A stretch of 34,526 nt of DNA from the NCBI GenBank assembly GCA_035570935.1, contig DATMKU010000169.1, forward strand, positions 1-34,526, in the 5' to 3' direction. The notes under the pieces are model-generated. The model was not told where the DNA came from, made no database searches, and saw only the letters and a list, made by a program, of their open reading frames with translations. This DNA comes from AP-15 sp035570935 (lineage in GTDB: Bacteria > Pseudomonadota > Alphaproteobacteria > ATCC43930 > CGMCC-115725). Both the position numbers and the translations under genes were made by a program. Below, piece by piece: positions 17,918-24,706 of the stretch. Each line of letters begins with the position of its first letter. Positions within the stretch are counted from its first letter, which is position 1.

Positions 17918-19024
17918 TCAGCGCACCGGCGCCCATAGCACGTCTTCGATGTCGGCGGCGGCGGTGGCGAGCATGACGAGGCGGTCGAAGCCGAGTGCGA
18001 TGCCGGCGCAGTCGGAAGGAAGGTAAGCGAGGGCGGCGAGGAAGTCGTCGTCGATCGGGTAGGTTTCGCCGTAGAGCGCCTGCTTTCTGGCCTGGTCGGC
18101 GAGAAAGCGGGCGCGCTGCTCGGCCGGATCGGTCAATTCGCCAAAGGCGTTGGCGAGTTCGAGACCGCAGACGTAGAGTTCAAAGCGTTCGGCCAAGCGG
18201 GGATCGGCGCGGTTGCGGCGCGACAGCGCGGCCATCGCCGCCGGGAAGTCGTAGAGGATCGTCGGCGCACCGATGCCGAGGAATGGCTCGATGCGGTCGA
18301 GGAAGATGCGGAAGTAAAGTGTATCCCAATCGTCGCCTGCATGCGGCTCGATGCCGATCCGCCGCGCCTCGGGGGCGAGCAGCTCCAGATCGGGATTGAG
18401 CGGGTTGGGTGCGGTCGCGAGGATGTCAATTCGGCAATACTCACGGAATGCTTCGGCGACGCTGATCTCGCGCCAAGGCTCGCGGGCGTCGGCGCTGCGG
18501 GCCCGCCAGACGAGGCCCTCCTCGCGTTCAATTGCCCCGTTCCAGCGGTCCGTTGACGGCCGGATCGAGCCCGGCCCTGACGGGGAGGGCGAATGGGCTG
18601 CGGCTTGGCAGGCTCGGACGAGGCCGACGCAATCGAGAACGAGGTCGCGCCATGTGGCGCCGGCGCGGTACCATTCGAGCATCGAAAATTCGGGATGATG
18701 GGTGGCGCTGCGCTCGCCGTCGCGAAACACATGGGCGAGCTGCCAGATCCGCGGCATCCCGGCCGCCAGCAGCTTTTTCATTGCGAATTCGGGCGAGGTG
18801 TGCAGATAGCGCCGCACGGTGCGGCCATCGCCAGGGTCGTGCAAATCGGTCGAAAACGCGCGCAGATGCGGTTCGAGGCCGGGGCTCACCTGCAGGGCCG
18901 GGGTGTCGACCTCGACAAACCCCTCGCCCGCAAAAAAACCGCGGACCACCGCTAGCATTCGGACCCGCTTTTCCAGCCGCTCGCGGCGCAAAGCAAAGCG
19001 CTCCGGCCGCCACCATTGCTCCAT
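17918..19024 (-). CDS. epmA: Elongation factor P--(R)-beta-lysine ligase
   Basis: The protein has 368 residues from ATG 19024 (MEQWWRPERFALRRERL). A longer in-frame reading to 19270 would run into efp and is unlikely. EpmA is a class II lysyl-tRNA-synthetase-like enzyme that attaches beta-lysine to a lysine of EF-P. Visible motifs: GEGFVEVDTPALQVSPG, YLHTSPEFAMKKLLAAG, QLAHVFRDGERSATHHPEFSMLEWYR (motif 2), YDFPAAMAALSRR, ERFELYVCGLELANAFGELTD and GIALGFDRLVMLAT (motif 3). E. coli EpmA has 325 residues. Most of the excess here sits in one loop between the VRACQAA helix and EISVAEAFREY, and part of it is encoded by a REP-like palindrome (18552-18583). The target gene efp starts divergently 91 bp away. 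Confidence 0.93.
   Translation of the reverse strand: MEQWWRPERFALRRERLEKRVRMLAVVRGFFAGEGFVEVDTPALQVSPGLEPHLRAFSTDLHDPGDGRTVRRYLHTSPEFAMKKLLAAGMPRIWQLAHVFRDGERSATHHPEFSMLEWYRAGATWRDLVLDCVGLVRACQAAAHSPSPSGPGSIRPSTDRWNGAIEREEGLVWRARSADAREPWREISVAEAFREYCRIDILATAPNPLNPDLELLAPEARRIGIEPHAGDDWDTLYFRIFLDRIEPFLGIGAPTILYDFPAAMAALSRRNRADPRLAERFELYVCGLELANAFGELTDPAEQRARFLADQARKQALYGETYPIDDDFLAALAYLPSDCAGIALGFDRLVMLATAAADIEDVLWAPVR
18552..18583. repeat. REP-like palindrome inside the epmA reading frame
   Basis: Stem GGCCGG (18558-18563) / CCGGCC (18571-18576) in a 32-bp block that matches the intergenic palindrome at 17738-17769 in 25 of 32 positions without gaps. It lies fully within epmA and keeps the frame open. 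Read in the epmA direction it encodes the Pro/Gly/Ser-rich part of the extra loop (SGPGSIRPSTDRW). Confidence 0.75.
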
Positions 19025-19115
19025 GTCCTCGGCGCTCCGTCTTGCCGTCAGGCCAGCCCGTGCTAATGTCTGAGGCACAGCCGCGCCCGACTGCGCCCTA
19101 CCAGGATTCCCCGTC

Positions 19116-19682
19116 ATGAAGATCAACGCCATCGACATCAAGCCGGGCAACGTCCTCGAACACCAGGGCAAGCTGTGGATCGTATTGAAACGCGAGCTGG
19201 TCCAGCCGGGCAAGGGCGGCGCTTTTGCCCAGGTCGAGATGCGCGATCTGCGCAGCGGGATCAAGCTCAACGATCGCTACCGCACCCAGGAGACCGTCGA
19301 ACGCGTCCGGCTCGATGAACAGGATATGCAGTTTCTGTACACCGAGGGTGGCCAGGCGACGTTTATGGACAACGACAGCTTCGAGCAGGTCTCGATCCCG
19401 ACCGAGACGATCGGCGAGCCTGCCGATTTTTTGCGCGACGGCATGGTGTGCACCGTCATGATGTACGAGGGGGCGGCGCTGTCCGTCGAGTTGCCGCCAT
19501 CAGTCACGATGGCGGTGGTCGAGGCCGACCCGGTCGTGCGCGGCCAGACCGCGTCATCGTCCTACAAGCCGGGCAAGCTCGAAAACGGCCGACGGGTCAT
19601 GATCCCGCCCTATATCGAGACCGGCACCCGCATCGTCGTCAGCACCGCCGACGGCAGCTATGTGGAGCGGGCGAAGGACTGA
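19116..19682 (+). CDS. efp: Translation elongation factor P
   Basis: This 188-residue protein has the normal EF-P length and three beta-barrel domains. It starts MKINAIDIKPGNVLEHQGKL. The modification loop reads VQPGKGGAF, so Lys33 corresponds to E. coli Lys34, the residue that receives beta-lysine from EpmA. The end (YKPGKLENGRRVMIPPYIETGTRIVVSTADGSY) is the typical domain III signature. EF-P enters the ribosome E site and rescues stalls at consecutive prolines. epmA lies divergently upstream; epmB, which makes beta-lysine, is not in this window. The IMPase gene follows 30 bp downstream. Confidence 0.97.
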   Translation: MKINAIDIKPGNVLEHQGKLWIVLKRELVQPGKGGAFAQVEMRDLRSGIKLNDRYRTQETVERVRLDEQDMQFLYTEGGQATFMDNDSFEQVSIPTETIGEPADFLRDGMVCTVMMYEGAALSVELPPSVTMAVVEADPVVRGQTASSSYKPGKLENGRRVMIPPYIETGTRIVVSTADGSYVERAKD

Positions 19683-19712
19683 GGGCCGGCGGTCGCGCGC
19701 GAGGGCGCGGCG

Positions 19713-20555
19713 ATGGCCTTGCGCTCGCCGATCCTTAACGTCATGGCGGGGGCCGCGCTGAAAGCGGCCCGTGGCCTGTTGCGCGACTTCGGCGAGGTCG
19801 AGCAATTGCAGGTCTCGGTCAAGGGGCCGGGCGAATTCGTCTCGACCGCCGACCTCAAGGCCGAGCGCACGCTCAAGACCGAGCTGACGCGCGCCAGGCC
19901 GGGCTATGGGCTGCTGTTAGAGGAGAGTGGGGAAACGGCAGGCACCGACGCGCGTCACCGCTGGATTGTCGACCCGCTCGACGGCACCACCAATTTCCTG
20001 CACGGCATCCCGCATTTTGCGATCTCGATCGCGCTCGAACGCGACGGCGAGATCGTCGCCGGCCTCGTCTACGACCCGGTGCGCGACGAGATGTATTCGG
20101 CCGAAAAGGGGTTGGGCGCCTATGTCAACGACCGGCGGTTGCGGGTTTCAGCCCGCCGCCAGCTGGCCGACGCGGTGATCGGCACCGGCATGCCGTTCGG
20201 TGCGCGCGGCGACCGGTCGACCTATCTCGTAACTCTGGCGGCGGTGATGGGGGCGACGAGCGGGGTGCGCCGGATCGGGGCGGCCGCACTCGACCTCGCC
20301 TATGTCGCGGCCGGACGGTTTGACGGCTTCTGGGAATTCGGGCTGTCGCCGTGGGACATCGCCGCCGGGCTGTTGCTGGTGCGCGAGGCGGGTGGCTATG
20401 TCAGCGATTTGTCGGGCGGCCAGGCGATGATGCGGAGCGGCGACGTACTCGCCGCAAACGACCATCTGCATCTGCCGCTGGCGGCGTTGATCCGCGAGGC
20501 GCTGCGCGCGGCACGCGATACGGCGCCGGCAAAACCCCACCACAATGCAAGGTAG
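19713..20555 (+). CDS. Inositol monophosphatase family protein (SuhB-like)
   Basis: This 280-residue Mg-dependent phosphatase has metal-site residues in place: Glu70-Glu71 in LLLEESG, Asp87-x-x-Asp90-Gly-Thr in WIVDPLDGTTNFLHG, and Asp215 in LSPWDIAAGLLLVREAGG. Family members hydrolyse inositol-1-phosphate or related sugar phosphates. The SuhB subgroup also modulates rRNA transcription, but that cannot be inferred here. It sits 30 bp after efp on the same strand, so the two are probably co-transcribed. The last residues are a variable basic tail. Confidence 0.93.
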   Translation: MALRSPILNVMAGAALKAARGLLRDFGEVEQLQVSVKGPGEFVSTADLKAERTLKTELTRARPGYGLLLEESGETAGTDARHRWIVDPLDGTTNFLHGIPHFAISIALERDGEIVAGLVYDPVRDEMYSAEKGLGAYVNDRRLRVSARRQLADAVIGTGMPFGARGDRSTYLVTLAAVMGATSGVRRIGAAALDLAYVAAGRFDGFWEFGLSPWDIAAGLLLVREAGGYVSDLSGGQAMMRSGDVLAANDHLHLPLAALIREALRAARDTAPAKPHHNAR

Positions 20556-20726
20556 AGGATAAGCTATGCGACTCCCGGCATCTTTGATGTCTTTGGAACA
20601 TTCGATACGCTAGATTTGCGCGCACGACAAAGCTCGCGGACCGGCGCCCGATGCGGCAGTAAACCCGATAAGGCAGGGGTAGGATCGAGAATGTGCATCG
20701 CGCCCGGCCGGCAAATGCCGCGACGA

Positions 20727-20747
20727 CCGGCCCTCCATGCGGGCCGG
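20727..20747. terminator. GC-rich hairpin between IMPase and MotA-like genes
   Basis: A perfect 7-bp stem CCGGCCC / GGGCCGG with a 7-nt loop lies in the 247-bp gap after the IMPase gene. No T-run follows, so factor-independent termination is doubtful. It may be only a structured leader of the next gene. Confidence 0.3.
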
Positions 20748-20802
20748 CGCCGGTGAGGCCGGCGAGCGTGTTTGTGGTCGGCGTTGCCCGGGGATCGCCC
20801 GG

Positions 20803-21960
20803 GTGAACCGCCCGCGCCGCTTTCTTGTTCGGATGGTGCTGTTCCTGGTGCTGGTGGCTGCACTCGCGGCAGCACTCGGCAAGTCGCTCGCCGTCGCCTT
20901 TATGGGCAACCCCGCGGTAAACGGCGTGATCCTCGGCATTCTCGTGGCCGGCATCGCCTATATTTTTCGCCAAGTACTGATGCTTGAGCCGGAGATCGAC
21001 TGGATCGAGGGCTTTCGCCACCGGCAGGCGGGCGGTGAGGAGCCGATCGCCGGGCGCCGCGGCGAGCCGCGGCTGTTGGCTTCGATGGCGCGCATGCTGG
21101 GGGCGCGACAAGGTGGACGAGTCAGCCTGTCGACCAACTCTATGCAGACTCTGCTCGACGGTATCGGCTCGCGGCTCAGCGAAACGCGCGAAACCTCGCG
21201 TTATCTGATCGGGGTACTGATCTTTCTCGGTCTGCTCGGCACGTTTTACGGGCTGTTGGAGACGGTGCGCTCGGTCGGCGGCGTGATCGGCGGTCTGACT
21301 GTCGGCGGCGGCGATCTGGCACGCGCCTTCGCCAACCTCAAAGCCGGTCTCGAATCGCCGCTCGCGGGGATGGGGACCGCGTTCAGCTCGTCATTGTTTG
21401 GGCTGGCGGGCAGCCTCGTCCTGGGCTTTCTCGATCTGCAGGCGGGACAGGCGCAGAACCGCTTTTACAACGACCTCGAAGAGTGGTTGTCGGGCTTTAC
21501 CCGGTTGTCGGGGGGGGCCTTGGGGGAGGCCGGCGACGCACCGATCCCGGTCTATATCCAGGCCTTGCTCGAACAGACCGCGGACAGCCTCGAAAATTTG
21601 CAACGCATCCTCGCCCGCGGCGAGGAAAGTCGCATCGGCGCCAACTCGACCTTGGCAAATTTGACCGACCGCCTCGGCATCCTCGGCGAACAGATGAAGG
21701 CCGGCCAGATGCTGATGCTGCGGCTCGCCGAGAACCAGCTGGAACTGAAGCCGGCGCTGGCTCGGCTCGCCGAGATTGCCGACGGCTCGGTCGGGCACGA
21801 CGACGCGTTGCGCAACCATTTGCGCAATATCGAGGCTTACACCGCGCGGCTGATCGAGGATTTGTCCCAGGGCCGTGCCCAAAGCGTGCAGGAGCTGCGC
21901 GGCGAGATCCGCATCCTCGCGCGCACCATTGCCGCGTTGGCCGAAGAAGGCCGGCGCTGA
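20803..21960 (+). CDS. MotA/TolQ/ExbB-like proton-channel subunit
   Basis: The preferred start is GTG 20803 (VNRPRRFLVRMVLFLVL), giving 385 residues, with GGGGA nearby; an in-frame upstream start at 20737 is less likely. Two N-terminal helices are followed by a cytoplasmic segment, then two more helices: SRYLIGVLIFLGLLGTFYGLLETV and MGTAFSSSLFGLAGSLVLGF. The latter pair carries the Thr/Ser-rich channel signature of the MotA-TolQ-ExbB family. A long C-terminal helical region (about 150 residues, many Leu/Glu/Arg) extends into the cytoplasm. Its partner is the MotB-like protein encoded 21 bp downstream. No flagellar or tol genes are near, so a separate ion-driven motor complex is inferred. Confidence 0.85.
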   Translation: MNRPRRFLVRMVLFLVLVAALAAALGKSLAVAFMGNPAVNGVILGILVAGIAYIFRQVLMLEPEIDWIEGFRHRQAGGEEPIAGRRGEPRLLASMARMLGARQGGRVSLSTNSMQTLLDGIGSRLSETRETSRYLIGVLIFLGLLGTFYGLLETVRSVGGVIGGLTVGGGDLARAFANLKAGLESPLAGMGTAFSSSLFGLAGSLVLGFLDLQAGQAQNRFYNDLEEWLSGFTRLSGGALGEAGDAPIPVYIQALLEQTADSLENLQRILARGEESRIGANSTLANLTDRLGILGEQMKAGQMLMLRLAENQLELKPALARLAEIADGSVGHDDALRNHLRNIEAYTARLIEDLSQGRAQSVQELRGEIRILARTIAALAEEGRR

Positions 21961-21981
21961 GCGCACAAGACCGGTTGAGCC

Positions 21982-23061
21982 ATGGCCATCGCCCCGAGAA
22001 ATTTTCGCCGACCGAGTATCGACATCTGGCCTGGTTTTGTCGACGCTTTGTCGCAATTGTTGATGGTGATCATTTTTATCTTGCTGATCTTCACCGCGGG
22101 GCAGTTTTATTTGTCGGCGGCACTGTCCGGGCGCGAAGCGGCGTTGCACAAGTTGCAGCAACAAGTTGATGCGCTGGCCAATCTCTTGTCGCTCGAGCGC
22201 GGCGCGAATGCCGATCTGCGGCAGGGTACGACGCGGCTCGAAGCGCAACTGAAGAGCGCCCGGAGCGATCGCGACCGGCTGAATTCGCAGGTGAGCAACC
22301 TCGCCGCCAAAGCCAGCGAGGCGGCGATGTTGCGAGAAAAATCCGAGGAACTCCAAGCGAGCCTCGGCGCCGAGCAGCAACAGGCGGCGGCGACGCAGAA
22401 GACGATCGCCGCCGAAAAATCCGTCAGTAGCGAGGCGCTCGCCAAGGTTGACTTGCTGAACCAGCAGATCGCGGCATTGCGCCAGCAATTGTCCGCAATC
22501 GCAACAGCGCTCGACATTTCCCAGGCCAAGGTCAAGTCGCAGCAGACCCAGATCGCCGATCTCGGGCAAAAGCTCAACCTCGCGCTCGCCAACAAGGTCG
22601 AGGAACTCGCCCGGTACCGATCGGAGTTTTTTGGCCGCCTGCGCGACATCCTCGGCAATCGGCCCGACATCCGCGTCGTCGGCGACCGGTTCGTCTTCCA
22701 GTCGGAGGTGCTGTTCAAACCGGGCAGCGCCGATCTGACCGACGACGCCAAAAAAGAGCTTGATCCGGTCATCACCGCACTGAAGCAGATCGCCGCCGAG
22801 ATCCCGCCCGATATCAACTGGACCTTGCAGGTCAGCGGCCACACCGACCACAACCCAATCGACACCCCGCAGTTTCCGTCGAACTGGGAATTGTCGACGG
22901 CGCGGGCGATGTCTGTCGTTCGCTATGCCATCAGCAAGGGAATCCCGGAAGACCGGCTCGCCGCCGCCGGATTTGCCGATACCCAGCCGATCGATCCCGG
23001 CATCACCCCAGACGCCTATGCCAAGAACCGCCGCATCGAGCTGAAGCTGACCGAACGCTGA
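21982..23061 (+). CDS. MotB/OmpA-like peptidoglycan-binding stator subunit
   Basis: This 359-residue protein has a short cytoplasmic N-terminus and one transmembrane helix. WPGFVDALSQLLMVIIFILLIF carries Asp21, matching the proton-carrying Asp of MotB/TolR/ExbD. A long coiled coil rich in Gln/Ala/Leu follows (about residues 50-205). The C-terminal OmpA-like domain (about 225-359) has FQSEVLFKPGSADLT, VSGHTDHNPI and NWELSTARAMSVVRY, ending in NRRIELKLTE, the peptidoglycan-binding pattern. It should anchor the MotA-like channel to the cell wall. Its stop is followed by a small secreted protein gene on the same strand. Confidence 0.9.
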   Translation: MAIAPRNFRRPSIDIWPGFVDALSQLLMVIIFILLIFTAGQFYLSAALSGREAALHKLQQQVDALANLLSLERGANADLRQGTTRLEAQLKSARSDRDRLNSQVSNLAAKASEAAMLREKSEELQASLGAEQQQAAATQKTIAAEKSVSSEALAKVDLLNQQIAALRQQLSAIATALDISQAKVKSQQTQIADLGQKLNLALANKVEELARYRSEFFGRLRDILGNRPDIRVVGDRFVFQSEVLFKPGSADLTDDAKKELDPVITALKQIAAEIPPDINWTLQVSGHTDHNPIDTPQFPSNWELSTARAMSVVRYAISKGIPEDRLAAAGFADTQPIDPGITPDAYAKNRRIELKLTER

Positions 23062-23134
23062 TCCTCGCAATCGCCGGCGGTTCCCGCCTCGTGTCCGGCG
23101 TAATCACGCGGCTTTGACAAATGGAGACCCTCAA

Positions 23135-23413
23135 ATGCGCAATCTGCTGGCTGGTTTTCTTTTGGTGCTCGGCGCCGCCGCTCCGATTTATGCGTGGGCA
23201 GGCGACCCGGCCGCTCAATCTTCGAGCGCGGGCAGTGCTTTCGGCAGCGAGCAGCTACGCGCGTTGCTCGAGCGCTTCGAGATCAGCCCGATCGCCAAGG
23301 CCTACGCGGCGGAATGCAAGGACGAAGGCGAAATCTGCAAGACCAATGCCGATTGCTGCTCCGGGCTCGAATGCGGCGGCGATCCGCAAACCACCTGCCG
23401 GCCCGAGGAATAA
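23135..23413 (+). CDS. Small secreted six-cysteine protein with knottin-like spacing
   Basis: The protein has 92 residues from ATG 23135, which has GGAG upstream. The N-terminus MRNLLAGFLLVLGAAAPIYAWA is a clear signal peptide with cleavage expected after AWA. The mature protein has a Ser/Ala/Glu linker with a short helix (EQLRALLERFEISPIAKAYAAE). It ends in a 28-residue module with six cysteines spaced C-x6-C-x5-C-C-x4-C-x7-C, which satisfies the loose inhibitor-cystine-knot consensus and resembles Dickkopf-type Cys modules. The function is unknown. It lies 73 bp after the MotB-like gene and converges with the cyclase gene. Periplasmic disulfide formation is expected; the DsbD-like gene is far away. 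Confidence 0.75.
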   Translation: MRNLLAGFLLVLGAAAPIYAWAGDPAAQSSSAGSAFGSEQLRALLERFEISPIAKAYAAECKDEGEICKTNADCCSGLECGGDPQTTCRPEE

Positions 23414-23414
23414 A

Positions 23415-23429
23415 TTCGGGCATCCCGAA
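23415..23429. terminator. Hairpin after the six-cysteine protein gene
   Basis: A 6-bp stem TTCGGG / CCCGAA with a CAT loop begins two bases past the stop codon, in the 42-bp gap between two convergent genes. It is flanked by short A/T-rich stretches, so it may terminate transcripts from both sides, but no strong T-run is present. Confidence 0.4.
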
Positions 23430-23455
23430 AGAAATTGAGCCGCAGGATCGCAGGG

Positions 23456-24706
23456 TTAATCGAGCGCGATCTTGGCGCCGGTGGCGCCGTTGAGCAGGCG
23501 CCGCAGATGAAAGCCGACGAGATGATCCTCGCTGTGCAGCCCGAGAAGCGCGGCAAAGGCCGGCATCGCCAACGGATCCTCGGCTTCGAGCTTGGCGAAG
23601 GCATCGAGATAGGCTTGCGTCGCCGCGCCCTCATACGCTTGCACCGTCAGTGGTTCGAACGCGCGCAACGGCTCCTTGCGCCCGCGCAGCAAGAGACCGC
23701 CGATCGGCCGCCCTTTGAACCCGGCGACGCGGTTCGCCACACTTTCGCCAATACAGATCCGGGTACCGAGCGGCTTGTTCGCGGCCTCGAGCCGGGCGGC
23801 CGTGTTCACCGTGTCGCCATAGGCGGTGTAGTCGAAGTATTTGCCGCCGCCGAAATTGCCGACGATCGCTGGGCCGGCTTCCAGGCCGAGCCGCGTCGCC
23901 CCGAGTGCGATCCCACGCTCGCGCCAGCGCGCGCGAAACGCCTGGGCATGGATGTCGAGCTCGAGCGCGCAGGCAACCGCGCGCGCCGCGTGATCGGGCT
24001 GATCCGCCGGCGCTCCGAACAGCACGTGCATCGCGTCGCCGATGATCTTGACGACGGTACCGCCATGGGCAAAGACGACATTGGTCATTCCGCCGAGATA
24101 ATCGTTCAACAATGGGGCGATGATTTCGAGGTCGAGGGTTTCGACCATCGAGGTGAATTCGGCGATGTCGGTGAACAGCGAGGTGATTTCGCGGCGCTGA
24201 CCGCCGAGATCGACGGCGTCGGGGTCGCTCGCCAGCCGTTCGGCAAGGTTGGGCGAGAAATAGCGCGACAACAGCGCCTGCGCGCGCTCGGCCTCGGCCT
24301 GGCGGCGGCGCGCTTCGCGCAGTCGTTCGATATGCGCCAGCGTCTTTTTGATCGTGACTTCAAGATCGGCGAAATCGATCGGCTTGGTCAGAAAATCGAA
24401 TGCGCCGCGGTTCATCGCCGTGCGGATATTGGCCATGTCGCCATAAGCGGAGACGATGACCGTCGACAGCGGGTCGGCGGTCTCCTGGATCCTTTGCAGC
24501 AGGGTCAGGCCGTCCATGCGCGGCATGTTGATGTCGCTCAGCACCATGTCGACATCGCTGCCGTTGGCCAGCATGTCGAGCGCTTCAATCCCGTCGCGGG
24601 CAAAGCGAAAGCCAAACTCGCCGTCGCGGATCTGGCGCCGAAACCGCTGCTGGACGAGCGTTTCCAGATCGGGCTCATCGTCGACCACGAGGATGGTCGC
24701 GGTCAT
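23456..24706 (-). CDS. Response regulator fused to class III adenylate/guanylate cyclase
   Basis: This 416-residue protein starts at ATG 24706 inside an ATGA overlap with the kinase gene. Residues 1-120 are a receiver domain: acidic Asp9/Asp10/Glu11, phospho-acceptor Asp58 (VLSDINMPRMDG), Ser86 and Lys108 (LTKPID). A helical linker (about 121-170, ERLREARRRQAEAERAQALLSRYF) is the usual transmitter to a class III cyclase domain. There the metal-binding residues are Asp180 (LFTDIAEFT) and Asp224 (KIIGDAM). Lys220 and the Thr in YTAYGDTVNTAARLE form the adenine-selecting pair, and the Asn and Arg of the latter motif are the transition-state residues. ATP cyclisation is therefore the likely reaction. 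The last about 80 residues are helical and unassigned. Confidence 0.93.
   Translation of the reverse strand: MTATILVVDDEPDLETLVQQRFRRQIRDGEFGFRFARDGIEALDMLANGSDVDMVLSDINMPRMDGLTLLQRIQETADPLSTVIVSAYGDMANIRTAMNRGAFDFLTKPIDFADLEVTIKKTLAHIERLREARRRQAEAERAQALLSRYFSPNLAERLASDPDAVDLGGQRREITSLFTDIAEFTSMVETLDLEIIAPLLNDYLGGMTNVVFAHGGTVVKIIGDAMHVLFGAPADQPDHAARAVACALELDIHAQAFRARWRERGIALGATRLGLEAGPAIVGNFGGGKYFDYTAYGDTVNTAARLEAANKPLGTRICIGESVANRVAGFKGRPIGGLLLRGRKEPLRAFEPLTVQAYEGAATQAYLDAFAKLEAEDPLAMPAFAALLGLHSEDHLVGFHLRRLLNGATGAKIALD

Noticed and set aside
19025..19270. N-terminal extension of EpmA
   Set aside because: It would run antisense through the efp start and adds no conserved residues. MEQWWRPERF at 19024 is the natural beginning of this family.
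20803..23061. Zorya-type antiphage system (ZorA/ZorB)
   Set aside because: The MotA-like plus MotB/OmpA-like pair superficially fits, but no helicase, nuclease or EH-signature partner lies beside it. The neighbours are an IMPase and a small secreted protein. A housekeeping-type stator pair is the simpler reading.
21391..23070. Long minus-strand open frame opposite the MotA/MotB-like genes
   Set aside because: It has no recognisable domain and low-complexity composition, and is fully antisense to two well-supported genes. GC-rich codon bias produces such frames.
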